This document shows, one piece after another, positions 45,051 through 58,229 of a stretch of 64,000 nucleotides of DNA. How positions within the stretch are numbered: the first letter of the stretch is position 1; the number at the start of each line of letters is the position of its first letter. The position numbers and the translations under genes are program-made. Location of the stretch: contig JAFREQ010000041.1 of the NCBI GenBank assembly GCA_025331565.1, forward strand, positions 1,798,001 to 1,862,000, in the 5' to 3' direction. Source of the stretch: Holacanthus passer (lineage: Eukaryota > Chordata > Actinopteri > Pomacanthidae). The notes beneath the pieces were generated by a model. It saw only the letters and a program-made list of their open reading frames with translations, did no database searches and was not told the DNA's origin.

Positions 45051-45475
45051 TCTTTTTATAAGCCAGCAAGTCACTTTTCCTGAAAAAAATCCTTAGTGTT
45101 TAACTAGGTCCTATTCACGTTTCCTTAACACATCCAGTAGTCTCAAATAGTATTGAGTGAATGAGCTAATTTTCGGTTGTTGATGGATGCGATTTTTTTT
45201 TTTGTACATATCAAGACAATGTATGTATCATTATTTTTCGTCCCTTGCAGTGCAGGCAAAAAAACCACATTAACAAAAGGACCATCATTCTCTAAATTTT
45301 CAATGTTCATTCATGCTGTAAGTGTGGATATGCAGACTGTATAAAATAGGAACTAGGAGTCGTTATTCTACCTAATTCAATTTGAAAATGTATTTGTAGT
45401 TAACGGGGGACAGACTCATTAATTAAGACTTGAATAACAAAATCTCTTTCAACTTCCGCATCAGTTTAAATTCAT
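45051..45475. other. AT-rich anonymous DNA, possibly LINE 3-prime remainder
   Basis: T-run at 45192-45202. Could be the decayed 3-prime UTR of the LINE fragment upstream. Confidence 0.3.
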
Positions 45476-45479
45476 CTTC

Positions 45480-45900
45480 TCGCCGACTAGGTTCCAAATG
45501 CTGCGTGAGCTCTGTGTCTTTTTCTGTAATCGCCCTGTCCTGCTAGAATAAAGTCATTACGGAATATTTATGTAACGGACAGTGAGTACGCTTAAAGGGC
45601 CAATGCCACTATTTTAGAGCAGCCGGCATTATTCAGATTCCATGTCTGAACATGTTAATGGAGACAGGATCTGCTGAAAGTCAGTCAGTCCTCAGCCTGA
45701 AAGAAGAACGGTGAGAGGAGGTGTAATGATTAATAGCTGTCTCAGTCTTTCTCGCTGACCACTGATCTGATGAGAGAACAATAATCCATGACTCTGTGGG
45801 AATCCAGTGCTGTCTTGTCAGTGATACTCTCTGCATGTCAATTACTTTCGCTGGGAAATGTCAATGGACTTCATCTGAATGCAGCACTGCAGACACTGGA
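45480..45900. promoter_or_regulatory. Candidate conserved non-coding element
   Basis: Non-repetitive block with developmental-enhancer-like words: ATGATTAATAGCTG, AACAATAATCCATGACT (SOX/bicoid-like) and CAGCCGGCATTATTCAG. Called on texture only. Confidence 0.3.
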
Positions 45901-46059
45901 GCTTTGCACAAAAATTGACAGCTAAACAAGTCGGTTATTCTGGTCTATTGAAAGAAAACTCAATTTTTTAAAAAACAAAAATGCAAATAGAAAATATTTT
46001 ATGAAGACATAATAGTTAGCATAGTTAGATGAGTGGTAGCATTTGTCTGCTTTTGTGCT

Positions 46060-46200
46060 CTGTTGGTTTGTGTGTGTGTGTAGATGTGTATTATTCATGT
46101 CGTGGGGATTTCCCATTGGGGACAAAATATCCCCATAACAGTTTAATGTAAGGGAGGGGTTTCGTTAGTTCAAGGTTAGGGAAGGCTGACCATATTTTCA
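46060..46200 (+). repeat. TG-led fish repeat (GTGGGGA type)
   Basis: A TG run (46066-46080) is followed by ATTATTCATGTCGTGGGGAT, then GGGGACAAAATATCCCCATA and a GTTCAAGGTTAGGGAAGG block. This is the familiar fish repeat in which a microsatellite borders a GTGGGGAC/GTCCCCA palindromic part and a GGTTAGGG end. Confidence 0.55.
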
Positions 46201-47945
46201 AACGCCCAAACTGGTATTTGTATATCGCATGTTCATGTGCATGTACATATATGAGCTTGCACACCCCATTTCATCAGATAGGGGACAATTGTTTCAAGGC
46301 TTAGTTCACCTACTGAGCACACTTTTCAACAGCATGGACGCCATGAACGCAGCATTTTTGTTAAGTTTTTTGAGTCGTTTACGAAGGAAGGAGTAAGCCT
46401 CCTGACGCTCTTTAGAAAAGACTGACTTTCTCTTCGACATGTGTGGGACGTTTGGCAGGGTGCCGTTCATGCTCACTTTATCAACCTCATCTGACTCCTG
46501 GACTGATCCCTGGCACCGACTGACACACTATAGCAGTAGCTTCTGTACATTTACATGTTCTCTGTCTGTGTTTCCCTACCTACTCGAGCAAAGAGTTCAT
46601 GACCAACTCTCTGAAACCGATGAATAAAACCTCAGATTTGAGACAGTGTGCTCTCTATAGCTGTGTCTCCTCATTTGCACTTTTTGTTTGTGCAGGTGGA
46701 AACCTTTCCCCTGTCTGTTCATTCATGGCGACTTGTAGTAAGTGTCCTGTTTGTTTTCTAAATTGAAACATCACTCCTGTTGCCTGTGGTCATGTAAAAA
46801 GGTATCACTTCCTCTGTGATGTGAAGTAAAGGTTTGCTGAATTGTACGTGCTGTAGTTTCATCATTGTTAACAGTTGGTAGTAGAGGGCAGAAAACAATA
46901 GCTTCTGAAAATGAAGTTGTGTGTGTCCAGGGTCTGTGTGTCTGATGAAGAAAGAAACTGGCCTTAATCCTTGCAGACTGTGACACTACTCAACCTGCCT
47001 CGGGCGCAGGCGTGATATTATTCGGAACAAGTTGACAGGGTCGTGCCAGGAGAAAGATGTGGATACACATGGAACAGGCAGTCCCGCATACAGATACCGC
47101 CAGAGTTTGCCCACTGGACCTTTGCCCTAATTCACTGATAAATAGTGACTGAGCAGAAGGTAAACATTTTGCTGAGACACTGAGAAGGCTTTTGCTTGAC
47201 TTTGAACTTGAATCTAACATTATATTATAGATGGCTTCCACTAGCATTTTGTTACCCAGATATCCTAAAACAAACAGTGATGTATCACATTTGAACTCTG
47301 TCTGTGTTTTTGCCCGTGGGTAAGGAGCAGTCGCTGTCCCGACACTCCCCTGAGACACAAAGCCATCTTTCCAAATCAACCAGCGAGTGAGTGAGCCTTT
47401 TGTTTTTCTACTTTTTGTTTTGACTCTCCACATCCCAGCAGAAAGTAGGTCACAGGCTGACCGAGGTAAAGTATGAGGCAGCAGTTTGCTGGCCGGCCCC
47501 CGTCAAGGCAGATCGTGTCTCCAGGAAGCTTGTTGCAGAAGAGACGTTAAACACACGAGTTCCTGTTTGACATCTGTTTCCAGTGAGCCTCGCAGGCCGG
47601 CCTTTCCCGCACCATGCACACTCAGGCCTCGTTCACCTTGCCACTCCGTCAGCCAGGTTTGTCGGTTTAACTGCTCTGTGACCCCTTTCCTCCCCTCCCT
47701 TCCTAGAAACCAAAAAAATTCTGATGACGCGGCTCGTGTTGACTCTGCGCCCAGAATAACAAAATCTTGAGAGATAAAATCAGGAAAGACAGGTCTTTGC
47801 GCAGGCAGCTACCCTGCTAGACTGCAGACCCTCAGGGCTGTGAATAATTAACCAGGTGTATATTTACGGAGACAAGGCAACATTGTGTGTGTGTGGAGTA
47901 CATCTGCTTGATGTCAATGATCACATCCTGCCATTTTACACTTAG
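46201..47945. other. Anonymous DNA, GC-richer in the right half
   Basis: The 147-codon minus frame at 46990-47433 is one of the longest in the window but shows no domain, signal peptide or splice pattern that I recognise. A CTCF-like AGAGGGCAG core is at 46883-46891. Confidence 0.3.
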
Positions 47946-47949
47946 GAAT

Positions 47950-48220
47950 CCTCATATAGCAGCTTGAATGAAGACATGATCTGGAAGAGAAAACCACTCG
48001 AGAAATTCTCCAAGTGAGCCATCAACGTGACAGCTACGCTGGCACACTTTGGGGTTTGTTGCATCCCCAGGCTGCTCAGAGATGGCTCTAATTTGTTTTT
48101 CCGTCATCAATAAACCGGTTGTAATCCTCTGCCGGCCCTCCATGGGCTTCCCTCGTATGAAGGCGGACACACGAGGGGTGTATTTATAGCTCCAGGAGAT
48201 ACTGTGACCTGCCAGACATC
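47950..48220. promoter_or_regulatory. Candidate conserved non-coding element
   Basis: Non-repetitive block with TCATCAATAAACCGG (HOX/CDX-like), TGCCGGCCCTCCATGG and GGGGTGTATTTATAGC (MEF2-like). One of the more motif-dense candidates. Confidence 0.35.
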
Positions 48221-49625
48221 AGAGGATAAATTATCCTCCTACTACACCTTGCTTCACGTGAAACCCTAGATACGCTGAGCCGGAGTTAGACAGCGACCCG
48301 GCCTCGCGAGCAGCGTCAAAGGCAAGGCTGAAAGGCAACACGAGTGAGTGACGAATCCAGGCAGAGGGCCAGCAGAGCACAGGAAGAGCCAGGGCACAGT
48401 GTTCCTGTGTCACACGGTGGAAGGTGTCACTTCTGCTCCCATCTGGACTCCACGGTCATGTGGACACAGAGTGACAGCTCTGAGATGTCATCAGCCGAAA
48501 CACAGAGAGTAGAACATCTTATCAGGTCTCCCAGGGTACTATTAAGTCTAGGAAAAATCTGTTTCCAATACAGATCAACATGTTTCAAGAACTTTTTGGA
48601 ATCAAGTATTGGTGGCTTTTATTAAAGTAAAGCTACATTAGCATTACCATTATCAAATTAGAGTGGGAGGAAGGTAAACGTGAAACAGCTGAACAGAATA
48701 GTCAAGCAGGACATGTAAAATGCAGACCCATGATGTGTGTTAAACTGACTGTTTTGTAATAATCATTAACCTAGCTGCTAGAGAAGCAGTTACATTTTTC
48801 ACTTGTTTTGAGAATAATTCCACTTTAGGTGGGTTGGGTTTTATTTTCGTACCTTTTACAATAATGTTATACTCACCAGTTACTGGGAACAAGGCAATGT
48901 GGTTTAAATAGTCTTATAGATAAATAGTCTAGATAAACTGATGGCTTTCTTACAAACTGATCATCTGTCCTTTTTGGGTTCTTGCCCCTTTAGATCATTA
49001 ATTTCACAGTCTTGTATCAATAGATGCTTTTGTCTTAGTTACTCATCAAACATTAGATCAAAATGATATTTTGCTCACTTCCCTCCTCAGTGGAGGCAGA
49101 CATGCTGCACTCAGGGATATGACACAGTCTGATTTTATGAATATGTTAAAACCTCTGTACATTTTCCTGTATGGAAACAATGAGGGTAGTGACTGCAGCC
49201 TACATTTCCACTGATTTTTTGGGGGTTGAGGCGTTACAGTGGGTGATTCACATTTTCCACTTACTGTAAAGCTCTTGGCAGCTGAGGGTTCTCTGTGAGT
49301 AATTTGTTAGCTGTTAGGGTGATGTGACAGCATCTTCAAAGTTTTTCTGCACAAAGTTACGTCTCTAACAACTCATCATATCTGACACAAGTTGAATCAA
49401 TGCAGTCATATACTAACATAAGAAGATAGATCAACACTATATTCTCATTGAGAGGTTTACTCTGCTTTCAGTAAATGAATCATCTTGCAGGGTGAAAGCA
49501 GCTGCTTTATGAACACCAAACCGTGTCTTCTTGTGATCGCTTTGGAGTAAAACCAATTTAGCTACGAGGGATGGAAAGCTTCTACTCATTCTGTGTGATT
49601 GTGCACTTCAGGACTTCAGAATCTC
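48221..49625. other. Anonymous DNA
   Basis: GC-richer to about 48500, then plain AT-rich DNA to 49600 with nothing recognisable. Confidence 0.4.
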
Positions 49626-49629
49626 AGCA

Positions 49630-50190
49630 GTATTGACGCGGCTCTGATCGATAAACCATGAATTGAGGGTGCAGAGGATTCGGGGAGGCTGGAAAAAGAA
49701 AACCTTCTCGCTTTCTCTCAGAGAACGTGGGAGTCAGTGGGATGAGACGGGAAAGGAGAGAAGAGACCTCTGTTTGTTGTTGCTCCCCAGCGCTCCAGGC
49801 TGAGATCAGACTAATCAATAGCAGAGATAATGTGGAGATGAGTAGTATGACATCAATATTAGGCACAGAGGCCCAGCAACACCATTGTGCTGCTCTCCAG
49901 CCTGCCCTTGCTGAGTTAACAGTGGTTCCCCAGGGAGAAAGGAACTCATTGATGGGTCCCTTCAGGCTCCCGCCTCTGTGCATTGTTGTGCCTGCCATAC
50001 AGAGTCACCTCATCAACAGCGGGGACTCTACCTGCTGGCCAACAGAGGACAAGGAGACCTGGTCGATCCGAGGTTAAATATGGTGACGTCTTAGTGGTTT
50101 GCGACATTGACGGACTCCACCACTGCACCGCTCTAACGCCCAGCTTTTTATTGGATTGTGAAATAAATCACAGAGGTTCTGTTGTGAAAA
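49630..50190. promoter_or_regulatory. Candidate conserved non-coding element
   Basis: 560-bp GC-richer block without simple repeats, with SOX-like CCATTGTGCTG and GCATTGTTGTGCC words. Overlapping frames of 124 and 116 codons on opposite strands argue for stop-poor DNA, not coding; no family recognised. Confidence 0.3.
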
Positions 50191-50469
50191 TTTATGTGGG
50201 TGATTGAGCGGTCTTTCCTGAGGAAGATTAGGGCTTCACTGAGTCCTGATGATGATGTAAAACAGCTTTCATTTTCCAACTGAGCAAGTGTGCAAGAGTT
50301 TGAAAAATGAACAATGCACAACTGATGAAAGGAACAGTGACACTTGTTCTCATGAACTGAATCAATGCATTAACTGCCTTGCTACAACTAATGTTTTACA
50401 CCCTTGACATCATAATTGTGTGTTGATCTTCAATTAAAGATTTTTTCTCTCCTACGTGGATTCATAGTT
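50191..50469. other. Anonymous DNA
   Basis: Nothing recognised. Confidence 0.4.
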
Positions 50470-50830
50470 TTCAGCCTTGCTATGTGGCTCTAGGAATGGT
50501 GTTTGTACGTGGTTGCTCCTCCACTTTGGTCTTTATGATTACAAATATTGGATGGATTCCAAGAAAACCATGGTCTGGTCACACCCATGGTCGCCAGAGA
50601 AAGAGCCCTCATGACTTTGGTGCCATGTGCCATGAAAGTTTGCTCCAATATTCGTGGTCCACAGAGGATACATGCTAACAGCTTTGTTGATAACCATGGT
50701 CATGTTTTGCACTTATTCAGTAAAATACATTTACGTTTTGGATGGCACACAATTTGTATTCCTTTGACACACCTGCAAAAATGATGCCGTTCTCATCAGC
50801 CTCAGCTGAGTGAACTTTGTGAATAGTGGT
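50470..50830 (-). repeat. Repeat family R1, copy 3 (reverse)
   Basis: Reads TGTGGCTCTAGGAATGG, CCACTTTGGTC, ATTGGATGGATTCCAAG on the plus strand and ends in CATCAGCCTCAGCTGAG, so the minus strand gives the R1 order. It preserves the right half of the family better than copy 1 does. Confidence 0.7.
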
Positions 50831-51284
50831 ATGGATGCTGTTAAAATCAAAATCATTTTAATGTGAGGTTTAAAGGATCTGCTGGAAATGATTCTGCCAC
50901 ATACTGTGAATAGAGAAACCTCAGAAGACTCAGACATCTGGCTTAAAAAGTATTCAAGCTATGCATTTGGTGTTTAGTTTGGATCATGTGGTGCGGTGCA
51001 GGAAACTGTCTTTTGAAATAAATGCCATAATATTTCTGATTCCATATGAGGCAGATGCAAAGCCCCTCTTCTACTTTTTCATGTTGTTGTTTTTGATGCA
51101 CTCCCTGCACACTCATTGATGGGTAAGGAGCCAAGTTGGTTGTGCTTCAAACAGCAGGGGCTCTTCCAGGAGCTGCCCAGCAGTTTGATGAATAGCCGCG
51201 ATTCCCCTGTGGTTCATGCAGCACCAGAATAGGTAGAAATGTCAGGACTACTCATCCTTCTCTTGACAAAGAATGACAAAGGAG

Positions 51285-51286
<2 letters not shown>
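50831..51286. other. Anonymous DNA
   Basis: Nothing recognised. Confidence 0.4.

Positions 51287-51315
<29 letters not shown>
51287..51315 (+). repeat. Poly(A) tract, 29 nt
   Basis: The longest homopolymer in the window. The sequence before it has no AATAAA signal or recognisable retrogene, so origin by retroposition is unproven. Confidence 0.97.
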
Positions 51316-51317
<2 letters not shown>

Positions 51318-52065
51318 CAAAGTGCAGTACTGGTCATGTCTTTAGATGAGCGTTTGATGCTCTCTGGGTGCTGCTTCAAACTACTTAACCTCAGGAGAAA
51401 GAGAACCAGTGGTTTAAGTATCCCCACTGCATTTAAAGCACTTAATGTACTGATCTGCTGATGAAGCCTCTTGTGTTTCTGTAAGAGCCAGGTTTTGCAC
51501 TGATGAGCACATCTTTGCCTTATATTGAGTTGGAGGCTCTTGAGTCCTGTCATCTGACACTTTCTGTTTGTTTGGGTGTGCCATCTGCTTGTGAGCCAAT
51601 GTTTTGACAGTAAACAGAATACTCATACTTTGAATTATGGATCCAGGATTATGGGTAAACAGACAAAACAATTCATGTCCAGGTATGATGTTTGGTATAG
51701 GAAGTAGTGTCCACTTTATGTACCAAAGGTGAAAGTAAGGGATGCATTGGATGGCCATGTGGTGCAAATCCAACTCTCTCTCACAATCCAGCAGTTTGAT
51801 ATTTTAGTTAGATGCACACGTATTGTATTTTTATTATGTATTGTGGGCTTTTGCAGGTGGTTCAATATCAGTGTTCTGTCTGGCCTAAGGTTGGAATCCA
51901 AAAAAGATATTGTCAGAGATAGAACTGGTCTGGAGGCAAAAATATGCTTCTGCAGTGTAATCTCAGGTAATAGCAAGGGTGTAAATGATTCAGATTTTCT
52001 CATGTGTAAGGTGGAGTGGCAGTGGGACAGACAGAGAGTCCTCAGACAGACGTGAGCCAAAGCTT
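51316..52065. other. Anonymous DNA
   Basis: Overlapping frames of 119, 129 and 108 codons show no family resemblance. Confidence 0.4.
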
Positions 52066-52069
52066 GAAT

Positions 52070-52265
52070 TGATAAATACCCAGGATCCTCCCCTCTGTCT
52101 TCCATCCCCCCTCACAGAGAGCCTTGCTCCCTTCAATGGAGTGGGGATACCCGACGTAATTGGCGGAGCTTTGATGTGACGCTGCTCCACTAAGCCTCTC
52201 AATTCCGCACTTAGCACTTAACAATGCCCATCTCCTTCATCTACAAAGCCAATTAATTTGTGGCA
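52070..52265. promoter_or_regulatory. Candidate conserved element with TCF/homeodomain-like words
   Basis: Compact non-repetitive block with CGACGTAATTGGCGG, GCTTTGATGTGACG (TCF/LEF-like) and AAAGCCAATTAATTTG (homeodomain-like). Motif density and composition make this one of the best candidates, still without alignment support. Confidence 0.4.
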
Positions 52266-54520
52266 AGGAGTTGAATTTCAAAGAGCGGCTGTAGAGAGGG
52301 CTACATGTATTTTTCAGATTTTTCAGTGGAGAATAGTGTTGCGCTACCACAGACAATGCATGTGCTTTGCATTTGAAGTTTTTACACAATTGCATTACAC
52401 TGTCACCAGAGGTGATCACACAGGCGGGGAAACCAGTTCACTTCAAGAAACCTCGCTCCATGTTTTCTCAACACGGTACACCACAAGATCAGTGTTGATC
52501 CATTGTAGTTTTTATTGGAGAAAGACATGTCACCAGACAACAAGTTCAGTCTCGTCACTGGAGTTATTTATTGTGTCAAGAGGCAAACAGTCCCTGAAAG
52601 TCATTCATGCAGCACTGAGATGTACTATTAGGCTTGTGGAACATTTTCTGACTCATTCCTGGCTTCCTCCCTCATATTATGACTCAGAGGCGCAGGGTGA
52701 AAAAAAGTTTCAGACTTCAGAGCATTCTTCTGTGTATATCTGAGTGTGTGCAGGAGTGAGAGACACAGACTGAGAGCTAATGCAAGCAGCCTGTTCTGTA
52801 TTCATAAAATTATGTAATCAGATTACAAATATGAAAGTAGCTTTGAGACATTGCTAAAGGTTTTTCCCTTTTCCTGTTATTGTGACTGTTCTAAGAAATC
52901 ACTGTACATCTGGTTTACATAGTGAATTATTAATTGTTAGTAGACTCATGACAGGTCATGCATGTATGAAAGTGTTAACCCTGTCACTACCCAGGACCCA
53001 TTAGGTGTAGAGGTATTTTGGGGTCTTACTGGACGCTTTTAAAGGAGACTGAGAATGCATATCAGTGGAAAAACCTCATTGTTTGTGTCCATATTGCTTG
53101 AAGGCTAATTGATATTATTACATCTTTTTACTGCTCCAAAAATCCATTTTACTTAGAGTTTTTTGTCTATTAAGTCCCGAGTGTCTTATTTCCTGAAAAT
53201 GAGTATAAAAATCTGTTGGTGTGGTGAGCTGAATTGAACCTGTTTCCTATATGAACAAAGGGAGGCTCTCCTGTTATTTAACAGCAGACATCCTGACTTG
53301 TCATCGCAGGAAAAGCACAGGTGGAACTACTAACATTAATGATAGATCCATTCCAGTAAGCCATGCCATTAAGGAAACCTGCAGGGAGCACCTAAATAGG
53401 ACGCCGCCATTGTTAATGTTATTAATTACACTTTCACTCCTATGATAAGTCCAAATGTATACAGTGAGACAGGTCATAAAATTACAGTTACTAGAGCAAA
53501 GGTGTTTGCCAAAATGAATCTCAGAGCTTGTAATGACATCAAATAGAGCACTTATATGCTTTTTTCATGCAAGTGCACATGGGAAATACAGTTCATAAAT
53601 GTAGTTTCCAAGATCCTAATATAGGCTATATGAAGCTCATATCAACGCATCAAAACTATACAGAAAGCAGTCGGGATTTCAAAATCTTGCAATTACATAG
53701 CAGAAGTAATAAAAGGGAAGGAAATTTTGCAATCATAAAGTGCAGTAAATCAGTAAACTCGATCTATAGCAGTCCCTGATTATGTTTTCAAAACTCTTCC
53801 TTTATATAATACTTCTACAGTTTCTCTGCATGGCAACTAAAGATTGTGGTTATGAAATATAAACTTTGCTTAAGGTATGATTACAGTTAAGCAACTAAAA
53901 CACTTTAGTTAGAGCGAGAGATTCTGGTTGTGGTTAATTCAAAAGCCAATGTTGTTTGCAGGTCTGTGACAGGACAAAAAGAACTCCAGTCACCTGCATG
54001 AAAGTCAGATGTGTTACACAGCCCCAAACCCCACACCCTTACTTTCTGCCTCATCCTGCCTTCCAATATGGACAGAATTCCTAGGGTACTGGGCTGAACA
54101 TGCAGTTCACGATTGTAGTTCCAAACTCCACTGATACAACATTTTTTTGAAGAACAGCACAAGTAATATATTGACATTAGGAAAAACTATTATAAAATAC
54201 AGTACCAACCCACAACTCATCAGTAAACACCATCTATAGTACAATGCACATTTTAGGAGTCAATAAGACGAAAACCCCTCCATAAGATCAAGATTCCCTG
54301 CACTTATTGATGTGAAATTGAAAGGAAATGAAATAGTGCAAACAGGTCTGACAGGCCACTTTAACAGGCCTGTTTGTTCACACTGAGTAATCCTCCCAGC
54401 ACAGTATATGGACATTTCACATGGCTGCATAAATGTGTGGCCCCGCACTGCTCTGTGTCTGTGGGAATGGGGAAGTGAAACAGTCCAAACGCCCCCACCG
54501 CCTCCACCTCCATCAGTGTA
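52266..54520. other. Anonymous DNA
   Basis: Includes the longest frame of the window (52258-52743, 161 codons), which has no recognisable domain, an atypical composition and no splice context; judged chance. The rest is AT-rich with nothing recognised. Confidence 0.4.
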
Positions 54521-54523
54521 GTT

Positions 54524-54539
54524 TGTGTGTGTGTGTGTG
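54524..54539 (+). repeat. (GT)8 microsatellite
   Basis: Short GT run in a GC-richer stretch of about 54430-54660 that also has C-rich runs (54618-54640). Confidence 0.95.
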
Positions 54540-55720
54540 CAGAATGGGAGGGGATGCATGTCCTGCGGCAACCCCGGTGCTTTGTGAGCTGTTTACAAGT
54601 CTCCTCTGTAGCTCTTTCCACCCCCCTCCCCCACCCCCTGTCACCTCGCCGTAGAGAGTTTGTTGTGACGAGCATAAGCAACTGTTACAAACAAGATTAG
54701 GCCAGTCACACAGGATGTGAAAGAGTTTAGAATAAGTCAGCTTGTTGCATATACCATCAAATGATATCTTGCCAGCCATTTTTACATTCTCCAGTGTGAC
54801 TGTGATTGCCAGTTCCTAGATTGCAAGCAAAGGGGCCACAATGTATGTTTTAGAAATACAAATTCTGAGGAAAAACAGCAGCAGTCAGTTCAGGTGACGT
54901 CAGCTCTTCCCTCAAGTAACCTTCAGTCAGTGGAGGGTTGATGAATGGACCATGACTCACTCTGAGCTGTTGCCTGCACAGGTGAAGTCGAGGCTGGGAC
55001 TTTTACGAGTTCTGTGAGCTGCAGAAGTGAGAAAGGAGAGGCAAGTGATTATCTGTGGAACCTTTGTGCAGGGACTGAGATACTGCCCCGAAACACACTT
55101 AAAGAATGTGGAGTCACTGCTACTTCATAATCGATGCATAATAAAATGGAACAAGTACTGATGAAGCACAGTTTGCACACATTTGCACAAAGCTTACTGC
55201 TTTTCTACAGTTTATGCAACAAACTGCTGTATGTCTGGGATTTCCTGCAGAACATGCCACGTGTTTAAATAAACAATGGAAAAAAGGAGCTGGAGCAGCC
55301 AGACTGATTTGCAGCCTTTTGAAATGTATTCATCAAAATGCAGTTGAAACAAAGGTTATATGTAACCGAGACATCCAAAGTCATCCAATTATGTCCAGCT
55401 GTAACTAACAAAGAGAAAAGTCAATATCTGCAAGCCTCTGCTCTGTGAAGTCGTCGAACGAATAGTTTTAATTGTCCATTATATTGCTCCATACACATTT
55501 ATGTTTCCTAGCTGCAAAGAACAAAATTACACTTTTAGAACTTCATGTTTCAGATTTTTACTAAATGGTGCATGTAATATATGGTTAGAATGCAATATAT
55601 TTTATTCAGTTTATAAGAAGGTATTTTGTGAAAAGCAGTTCCAGCCAAAACATAATTACTATGAAACACTTTAACACCCATCTGGTGAGTTCAGACAGAA
55701 TTTAGTGCTGTTTTTAAGTA
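54540..55720. other. Anonymous DNA
   Basis: Nothing recognised. Confidence 0.4.
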
Positions 55721-55722
55721 TT

Positions 55723-55818
55723 CTGGACCAAGTCCAAGTCAAAGCTATAGTTTCTGAGGGCAAGTCCAAGTCAAGACTATAAAGGGCAAGTCTAAGTCAG
55801 GTCTCAAGTCTCTAAGTC
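55723..55818 (+). repeat. Degenerate AAGTC-type tandem repeat
   Basis: CCAAGTCCAAGTCAAAG, GGCAAGTCCAAGTCAAG, GGCAAGTCTAAGTCAGG and CTCAAGTCTCTAAGTC recur with irregular spacers. A CAAGTC-based repeat of this kind is common in fish DNA. Confidence 0.75.
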
Positions 55819-57595
55819 TATGGTCCACGTCTGCATTAATGTCAATTTTAATTCCAAAGCCTATGTCATAGCCAGATTTAGGTTTAGGTTTGAGACTGAA
55901 TCACACATTGACAAGTGTGTAACTTCACTAACTAACCTCAGAGGGCTGGCGATTAATCCAAACCTCGGTGCTTTTCTCACACTCTACTCACAAAATAATG
56001 AAATCCAAGATGCTAAAATGAACAAACATCACAAAATATGACTACATCCAATTGCCCTTGCCCCGAATTGAATTCAGTTCCGGTTAAACCAGTTTGCCAT
56101 CATGCTGTGAGTGGTCAAATGTGGAAATGTTTTGCTCACCACAATGAGCAAAACAGTCTCAAAAGAAGAAACAAAACCTACAAAAACCAATACGTGATTT
56201 TCTGAATCAACTGTAGTCACTTGATTGCATGATTGATGAATTTTCCTGTCAGAATTCTGGTGAGGTGAGATTTTAACACTTTTGTATTTAGAGGCCAGAT
56301 CCTGATGGATCAGTGATATTTATCAGTGCTGCTGCCATGATGAGAGGTAGAAAAATGACACCACCTACCAAGGGGTTAAACTAAACTAAATTACATGACC
56401 TTCACAGTTTATACAGCGGCTGAGGCAGGCATGTGTGTCCACAGAGCTATTGAGCTCATGTAGGCTGCAAGTCGATGGCCGGCTTTACATTAGAACATAT
56501 TGAGCAGCGAGTTGGGCTGTGCACAGGAAAGTGGGACATGAGTAGGCCTTCACCATGGATGGAGGGCAGAGAGGGCAGCTCGTTAGGGGTGAATACCTAC
56601 TTCTGACACGTGGAACAGCCCCCATTCATCAACTCCTGGAAAATAAATCACCTGCTATCACATCATCCCTGAGTGCATGCGCTTATCTCATTGTAGCGTG
56701 AAGAGTTCAGCTCTGCATCACCTCTTTTTTATTTCACAGATTCTATTCCTGTTTCCTCTGTTTGCTTCTTCTTGTGCTTTACAACGTGCCTGCTCGTTCA
56801 TTACGTCATTGCATACATTACATCACTGGCCATTATTGTCAGAGTTGTACACGCCTAGTTTTCCCTTTAAGCGACAGTGCTTCTGTGAAGCGATGCTTCT
56901 TTCCTGTTACATTAAGCAGCCTTGTAAAGAAAAACTGCATTACAGCAACGTCAAATCATAATGACTCACCAATTTAATTTCTGAGATCTGATGGCAATTC
57001 TAAAAACAGAATTTCTGGTTCTCTTTGACTCACCGTACTCATTGTAGTTTCCTGCACATGGTTTTCCTCTTCCCGTCAATTGTAATGCAATGATGGCCTG
57101 TTGCCAACATTTCAGGGCCACTCACTTTTAGTTTGAGCTCTGAATACAGTGGTTTAGATAATCTGGGGAAACTGTTGTTGGCTTGTTTATAATCTCATGT
57201 TTCTTGACTTGACAAACCAGAAATATCCTTAATAGTAATTAGAATATTATGTTACTGACATTTGCTTTTGTGGTTATGTTAATACCCAGTACAATACATG
57301 GAAAACGCCCGTGAATATGTTCTTACACAAATAAACACTTTACAAAACCAAACCACAAAAGCATCCAAAACATGTTTTTCAGTGCATTGATGGTTTAACT
57401 GTAACAGGGCCTGTCAGTCAAAAACAGTAATATTATCCAAAGTCCTGCTGACTTCTATCGTATTAAGGCTGTTACAGATATGACTGCTTGTAACTTTATA
57501 GCTGCTGGTGGAACTTTGCAGGTCATGGGTCATAGATAAAGTTCTAAATTGAGAAAACATTTTTTTTTACCATGTGTAAATATGTTGAAAATGCA
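55819..57595. other. Anonymous DNA
   Basis: Contains one hairpin (listed separately). No gene or family recognised. Confidence 0.4.
56128..56155. repeat. Hairpin, 11-bp arms, 6-nt loop
   Basis: TGTTTTGCTCA and its exact reverse complement flank CCACAA. Confidence 0.85.
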
Positions 57596-57599
57596 TCAT

Positions 57600-57960
57600 A
57601 TGAATGAATTTTTGGAGTGCCCATTGGCCCACAGCAGTGCACCCAGCCAGGCGAGATGGATTGAAGGATAATGATGGGAAACAGGACCCAGGTCCCAGTG
57701 TGATGATTTCAAGCTTTTAAAGGGCAAGAGATTGAGGCCCATCCTAGCCTCTTCATGTTAATGTCTGCACGATTCTAGACAAGCGTTTGTTCCTGATGAA
57801 AGCCAAAGAGAGAGAGAGACATCTTCAGTTCAGTGAATGCACACTCTACCCTTTCCCTCTGAAGACAAAAGGCAGATGTTGGTGGGTTTTTAGTCCAGTG
57901 TGAAAGGGGTATGTGTGTGGTCATGCTTGTCCCCACCCACCTCAGCAGATTAGCTGCACA
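57600..57960. promoter_or_regulatory. Candidate conserved non-coding element
   Basis: GC-richer non-repetitive block between AT-rich flanks, with an AG run at 57807-57818. Texture only. Confidence 0.2.
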
Positions 57961-58000
57961 GTTAATGCTTAGCTGAGCAGAAAGTCCCGGGTCTGGTTTT

Positions 58001-58014
58001 GTGTGTGTGTGTGT
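58001..58014 (+). repeat. (GT)7 microsatellite
   Basis: Short GT run continuing imperfectly to 58022. Confidence 0.9.
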
Positions 58015-58229
58015 CTGTGTGTATACTTTTCATAGCCATGATGCAGAGAATTCTTTTTTCATTATGGAAATTTAAAGGCCCAAAATAATGACAGATCAGA
58101 CATAAACCCAGCGTACTCCATAACATGAGGCTTTTTATGTTTATTTTTGTCATCTGGCCAGTCTGGGTCATTATGAATCCATTGAAGGATTATGCAGCTA
58201 AAAATAGCCTCTTACGATACGGGACTTAG

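Noticed and set aside
46990..47433. 147-codon minus-strand open frame
   Set aside because: No family resemblance; lies in stop-poor GC-richer DNA.
51287..51315. Poly(A) tract as the end of a processed pseudogene
   Set aside because: No polyadenylation signal, no coding similarity upstream and no flanking target duplication seen.
52258..52743. 161-codon plus-strand open frame, the longest in the window
   Set aside because: No recognisable domain or composition of a real protein, no splice or promoter context, and AT-rich neighbours. A frame of this length is expected by chance in 64 kb.
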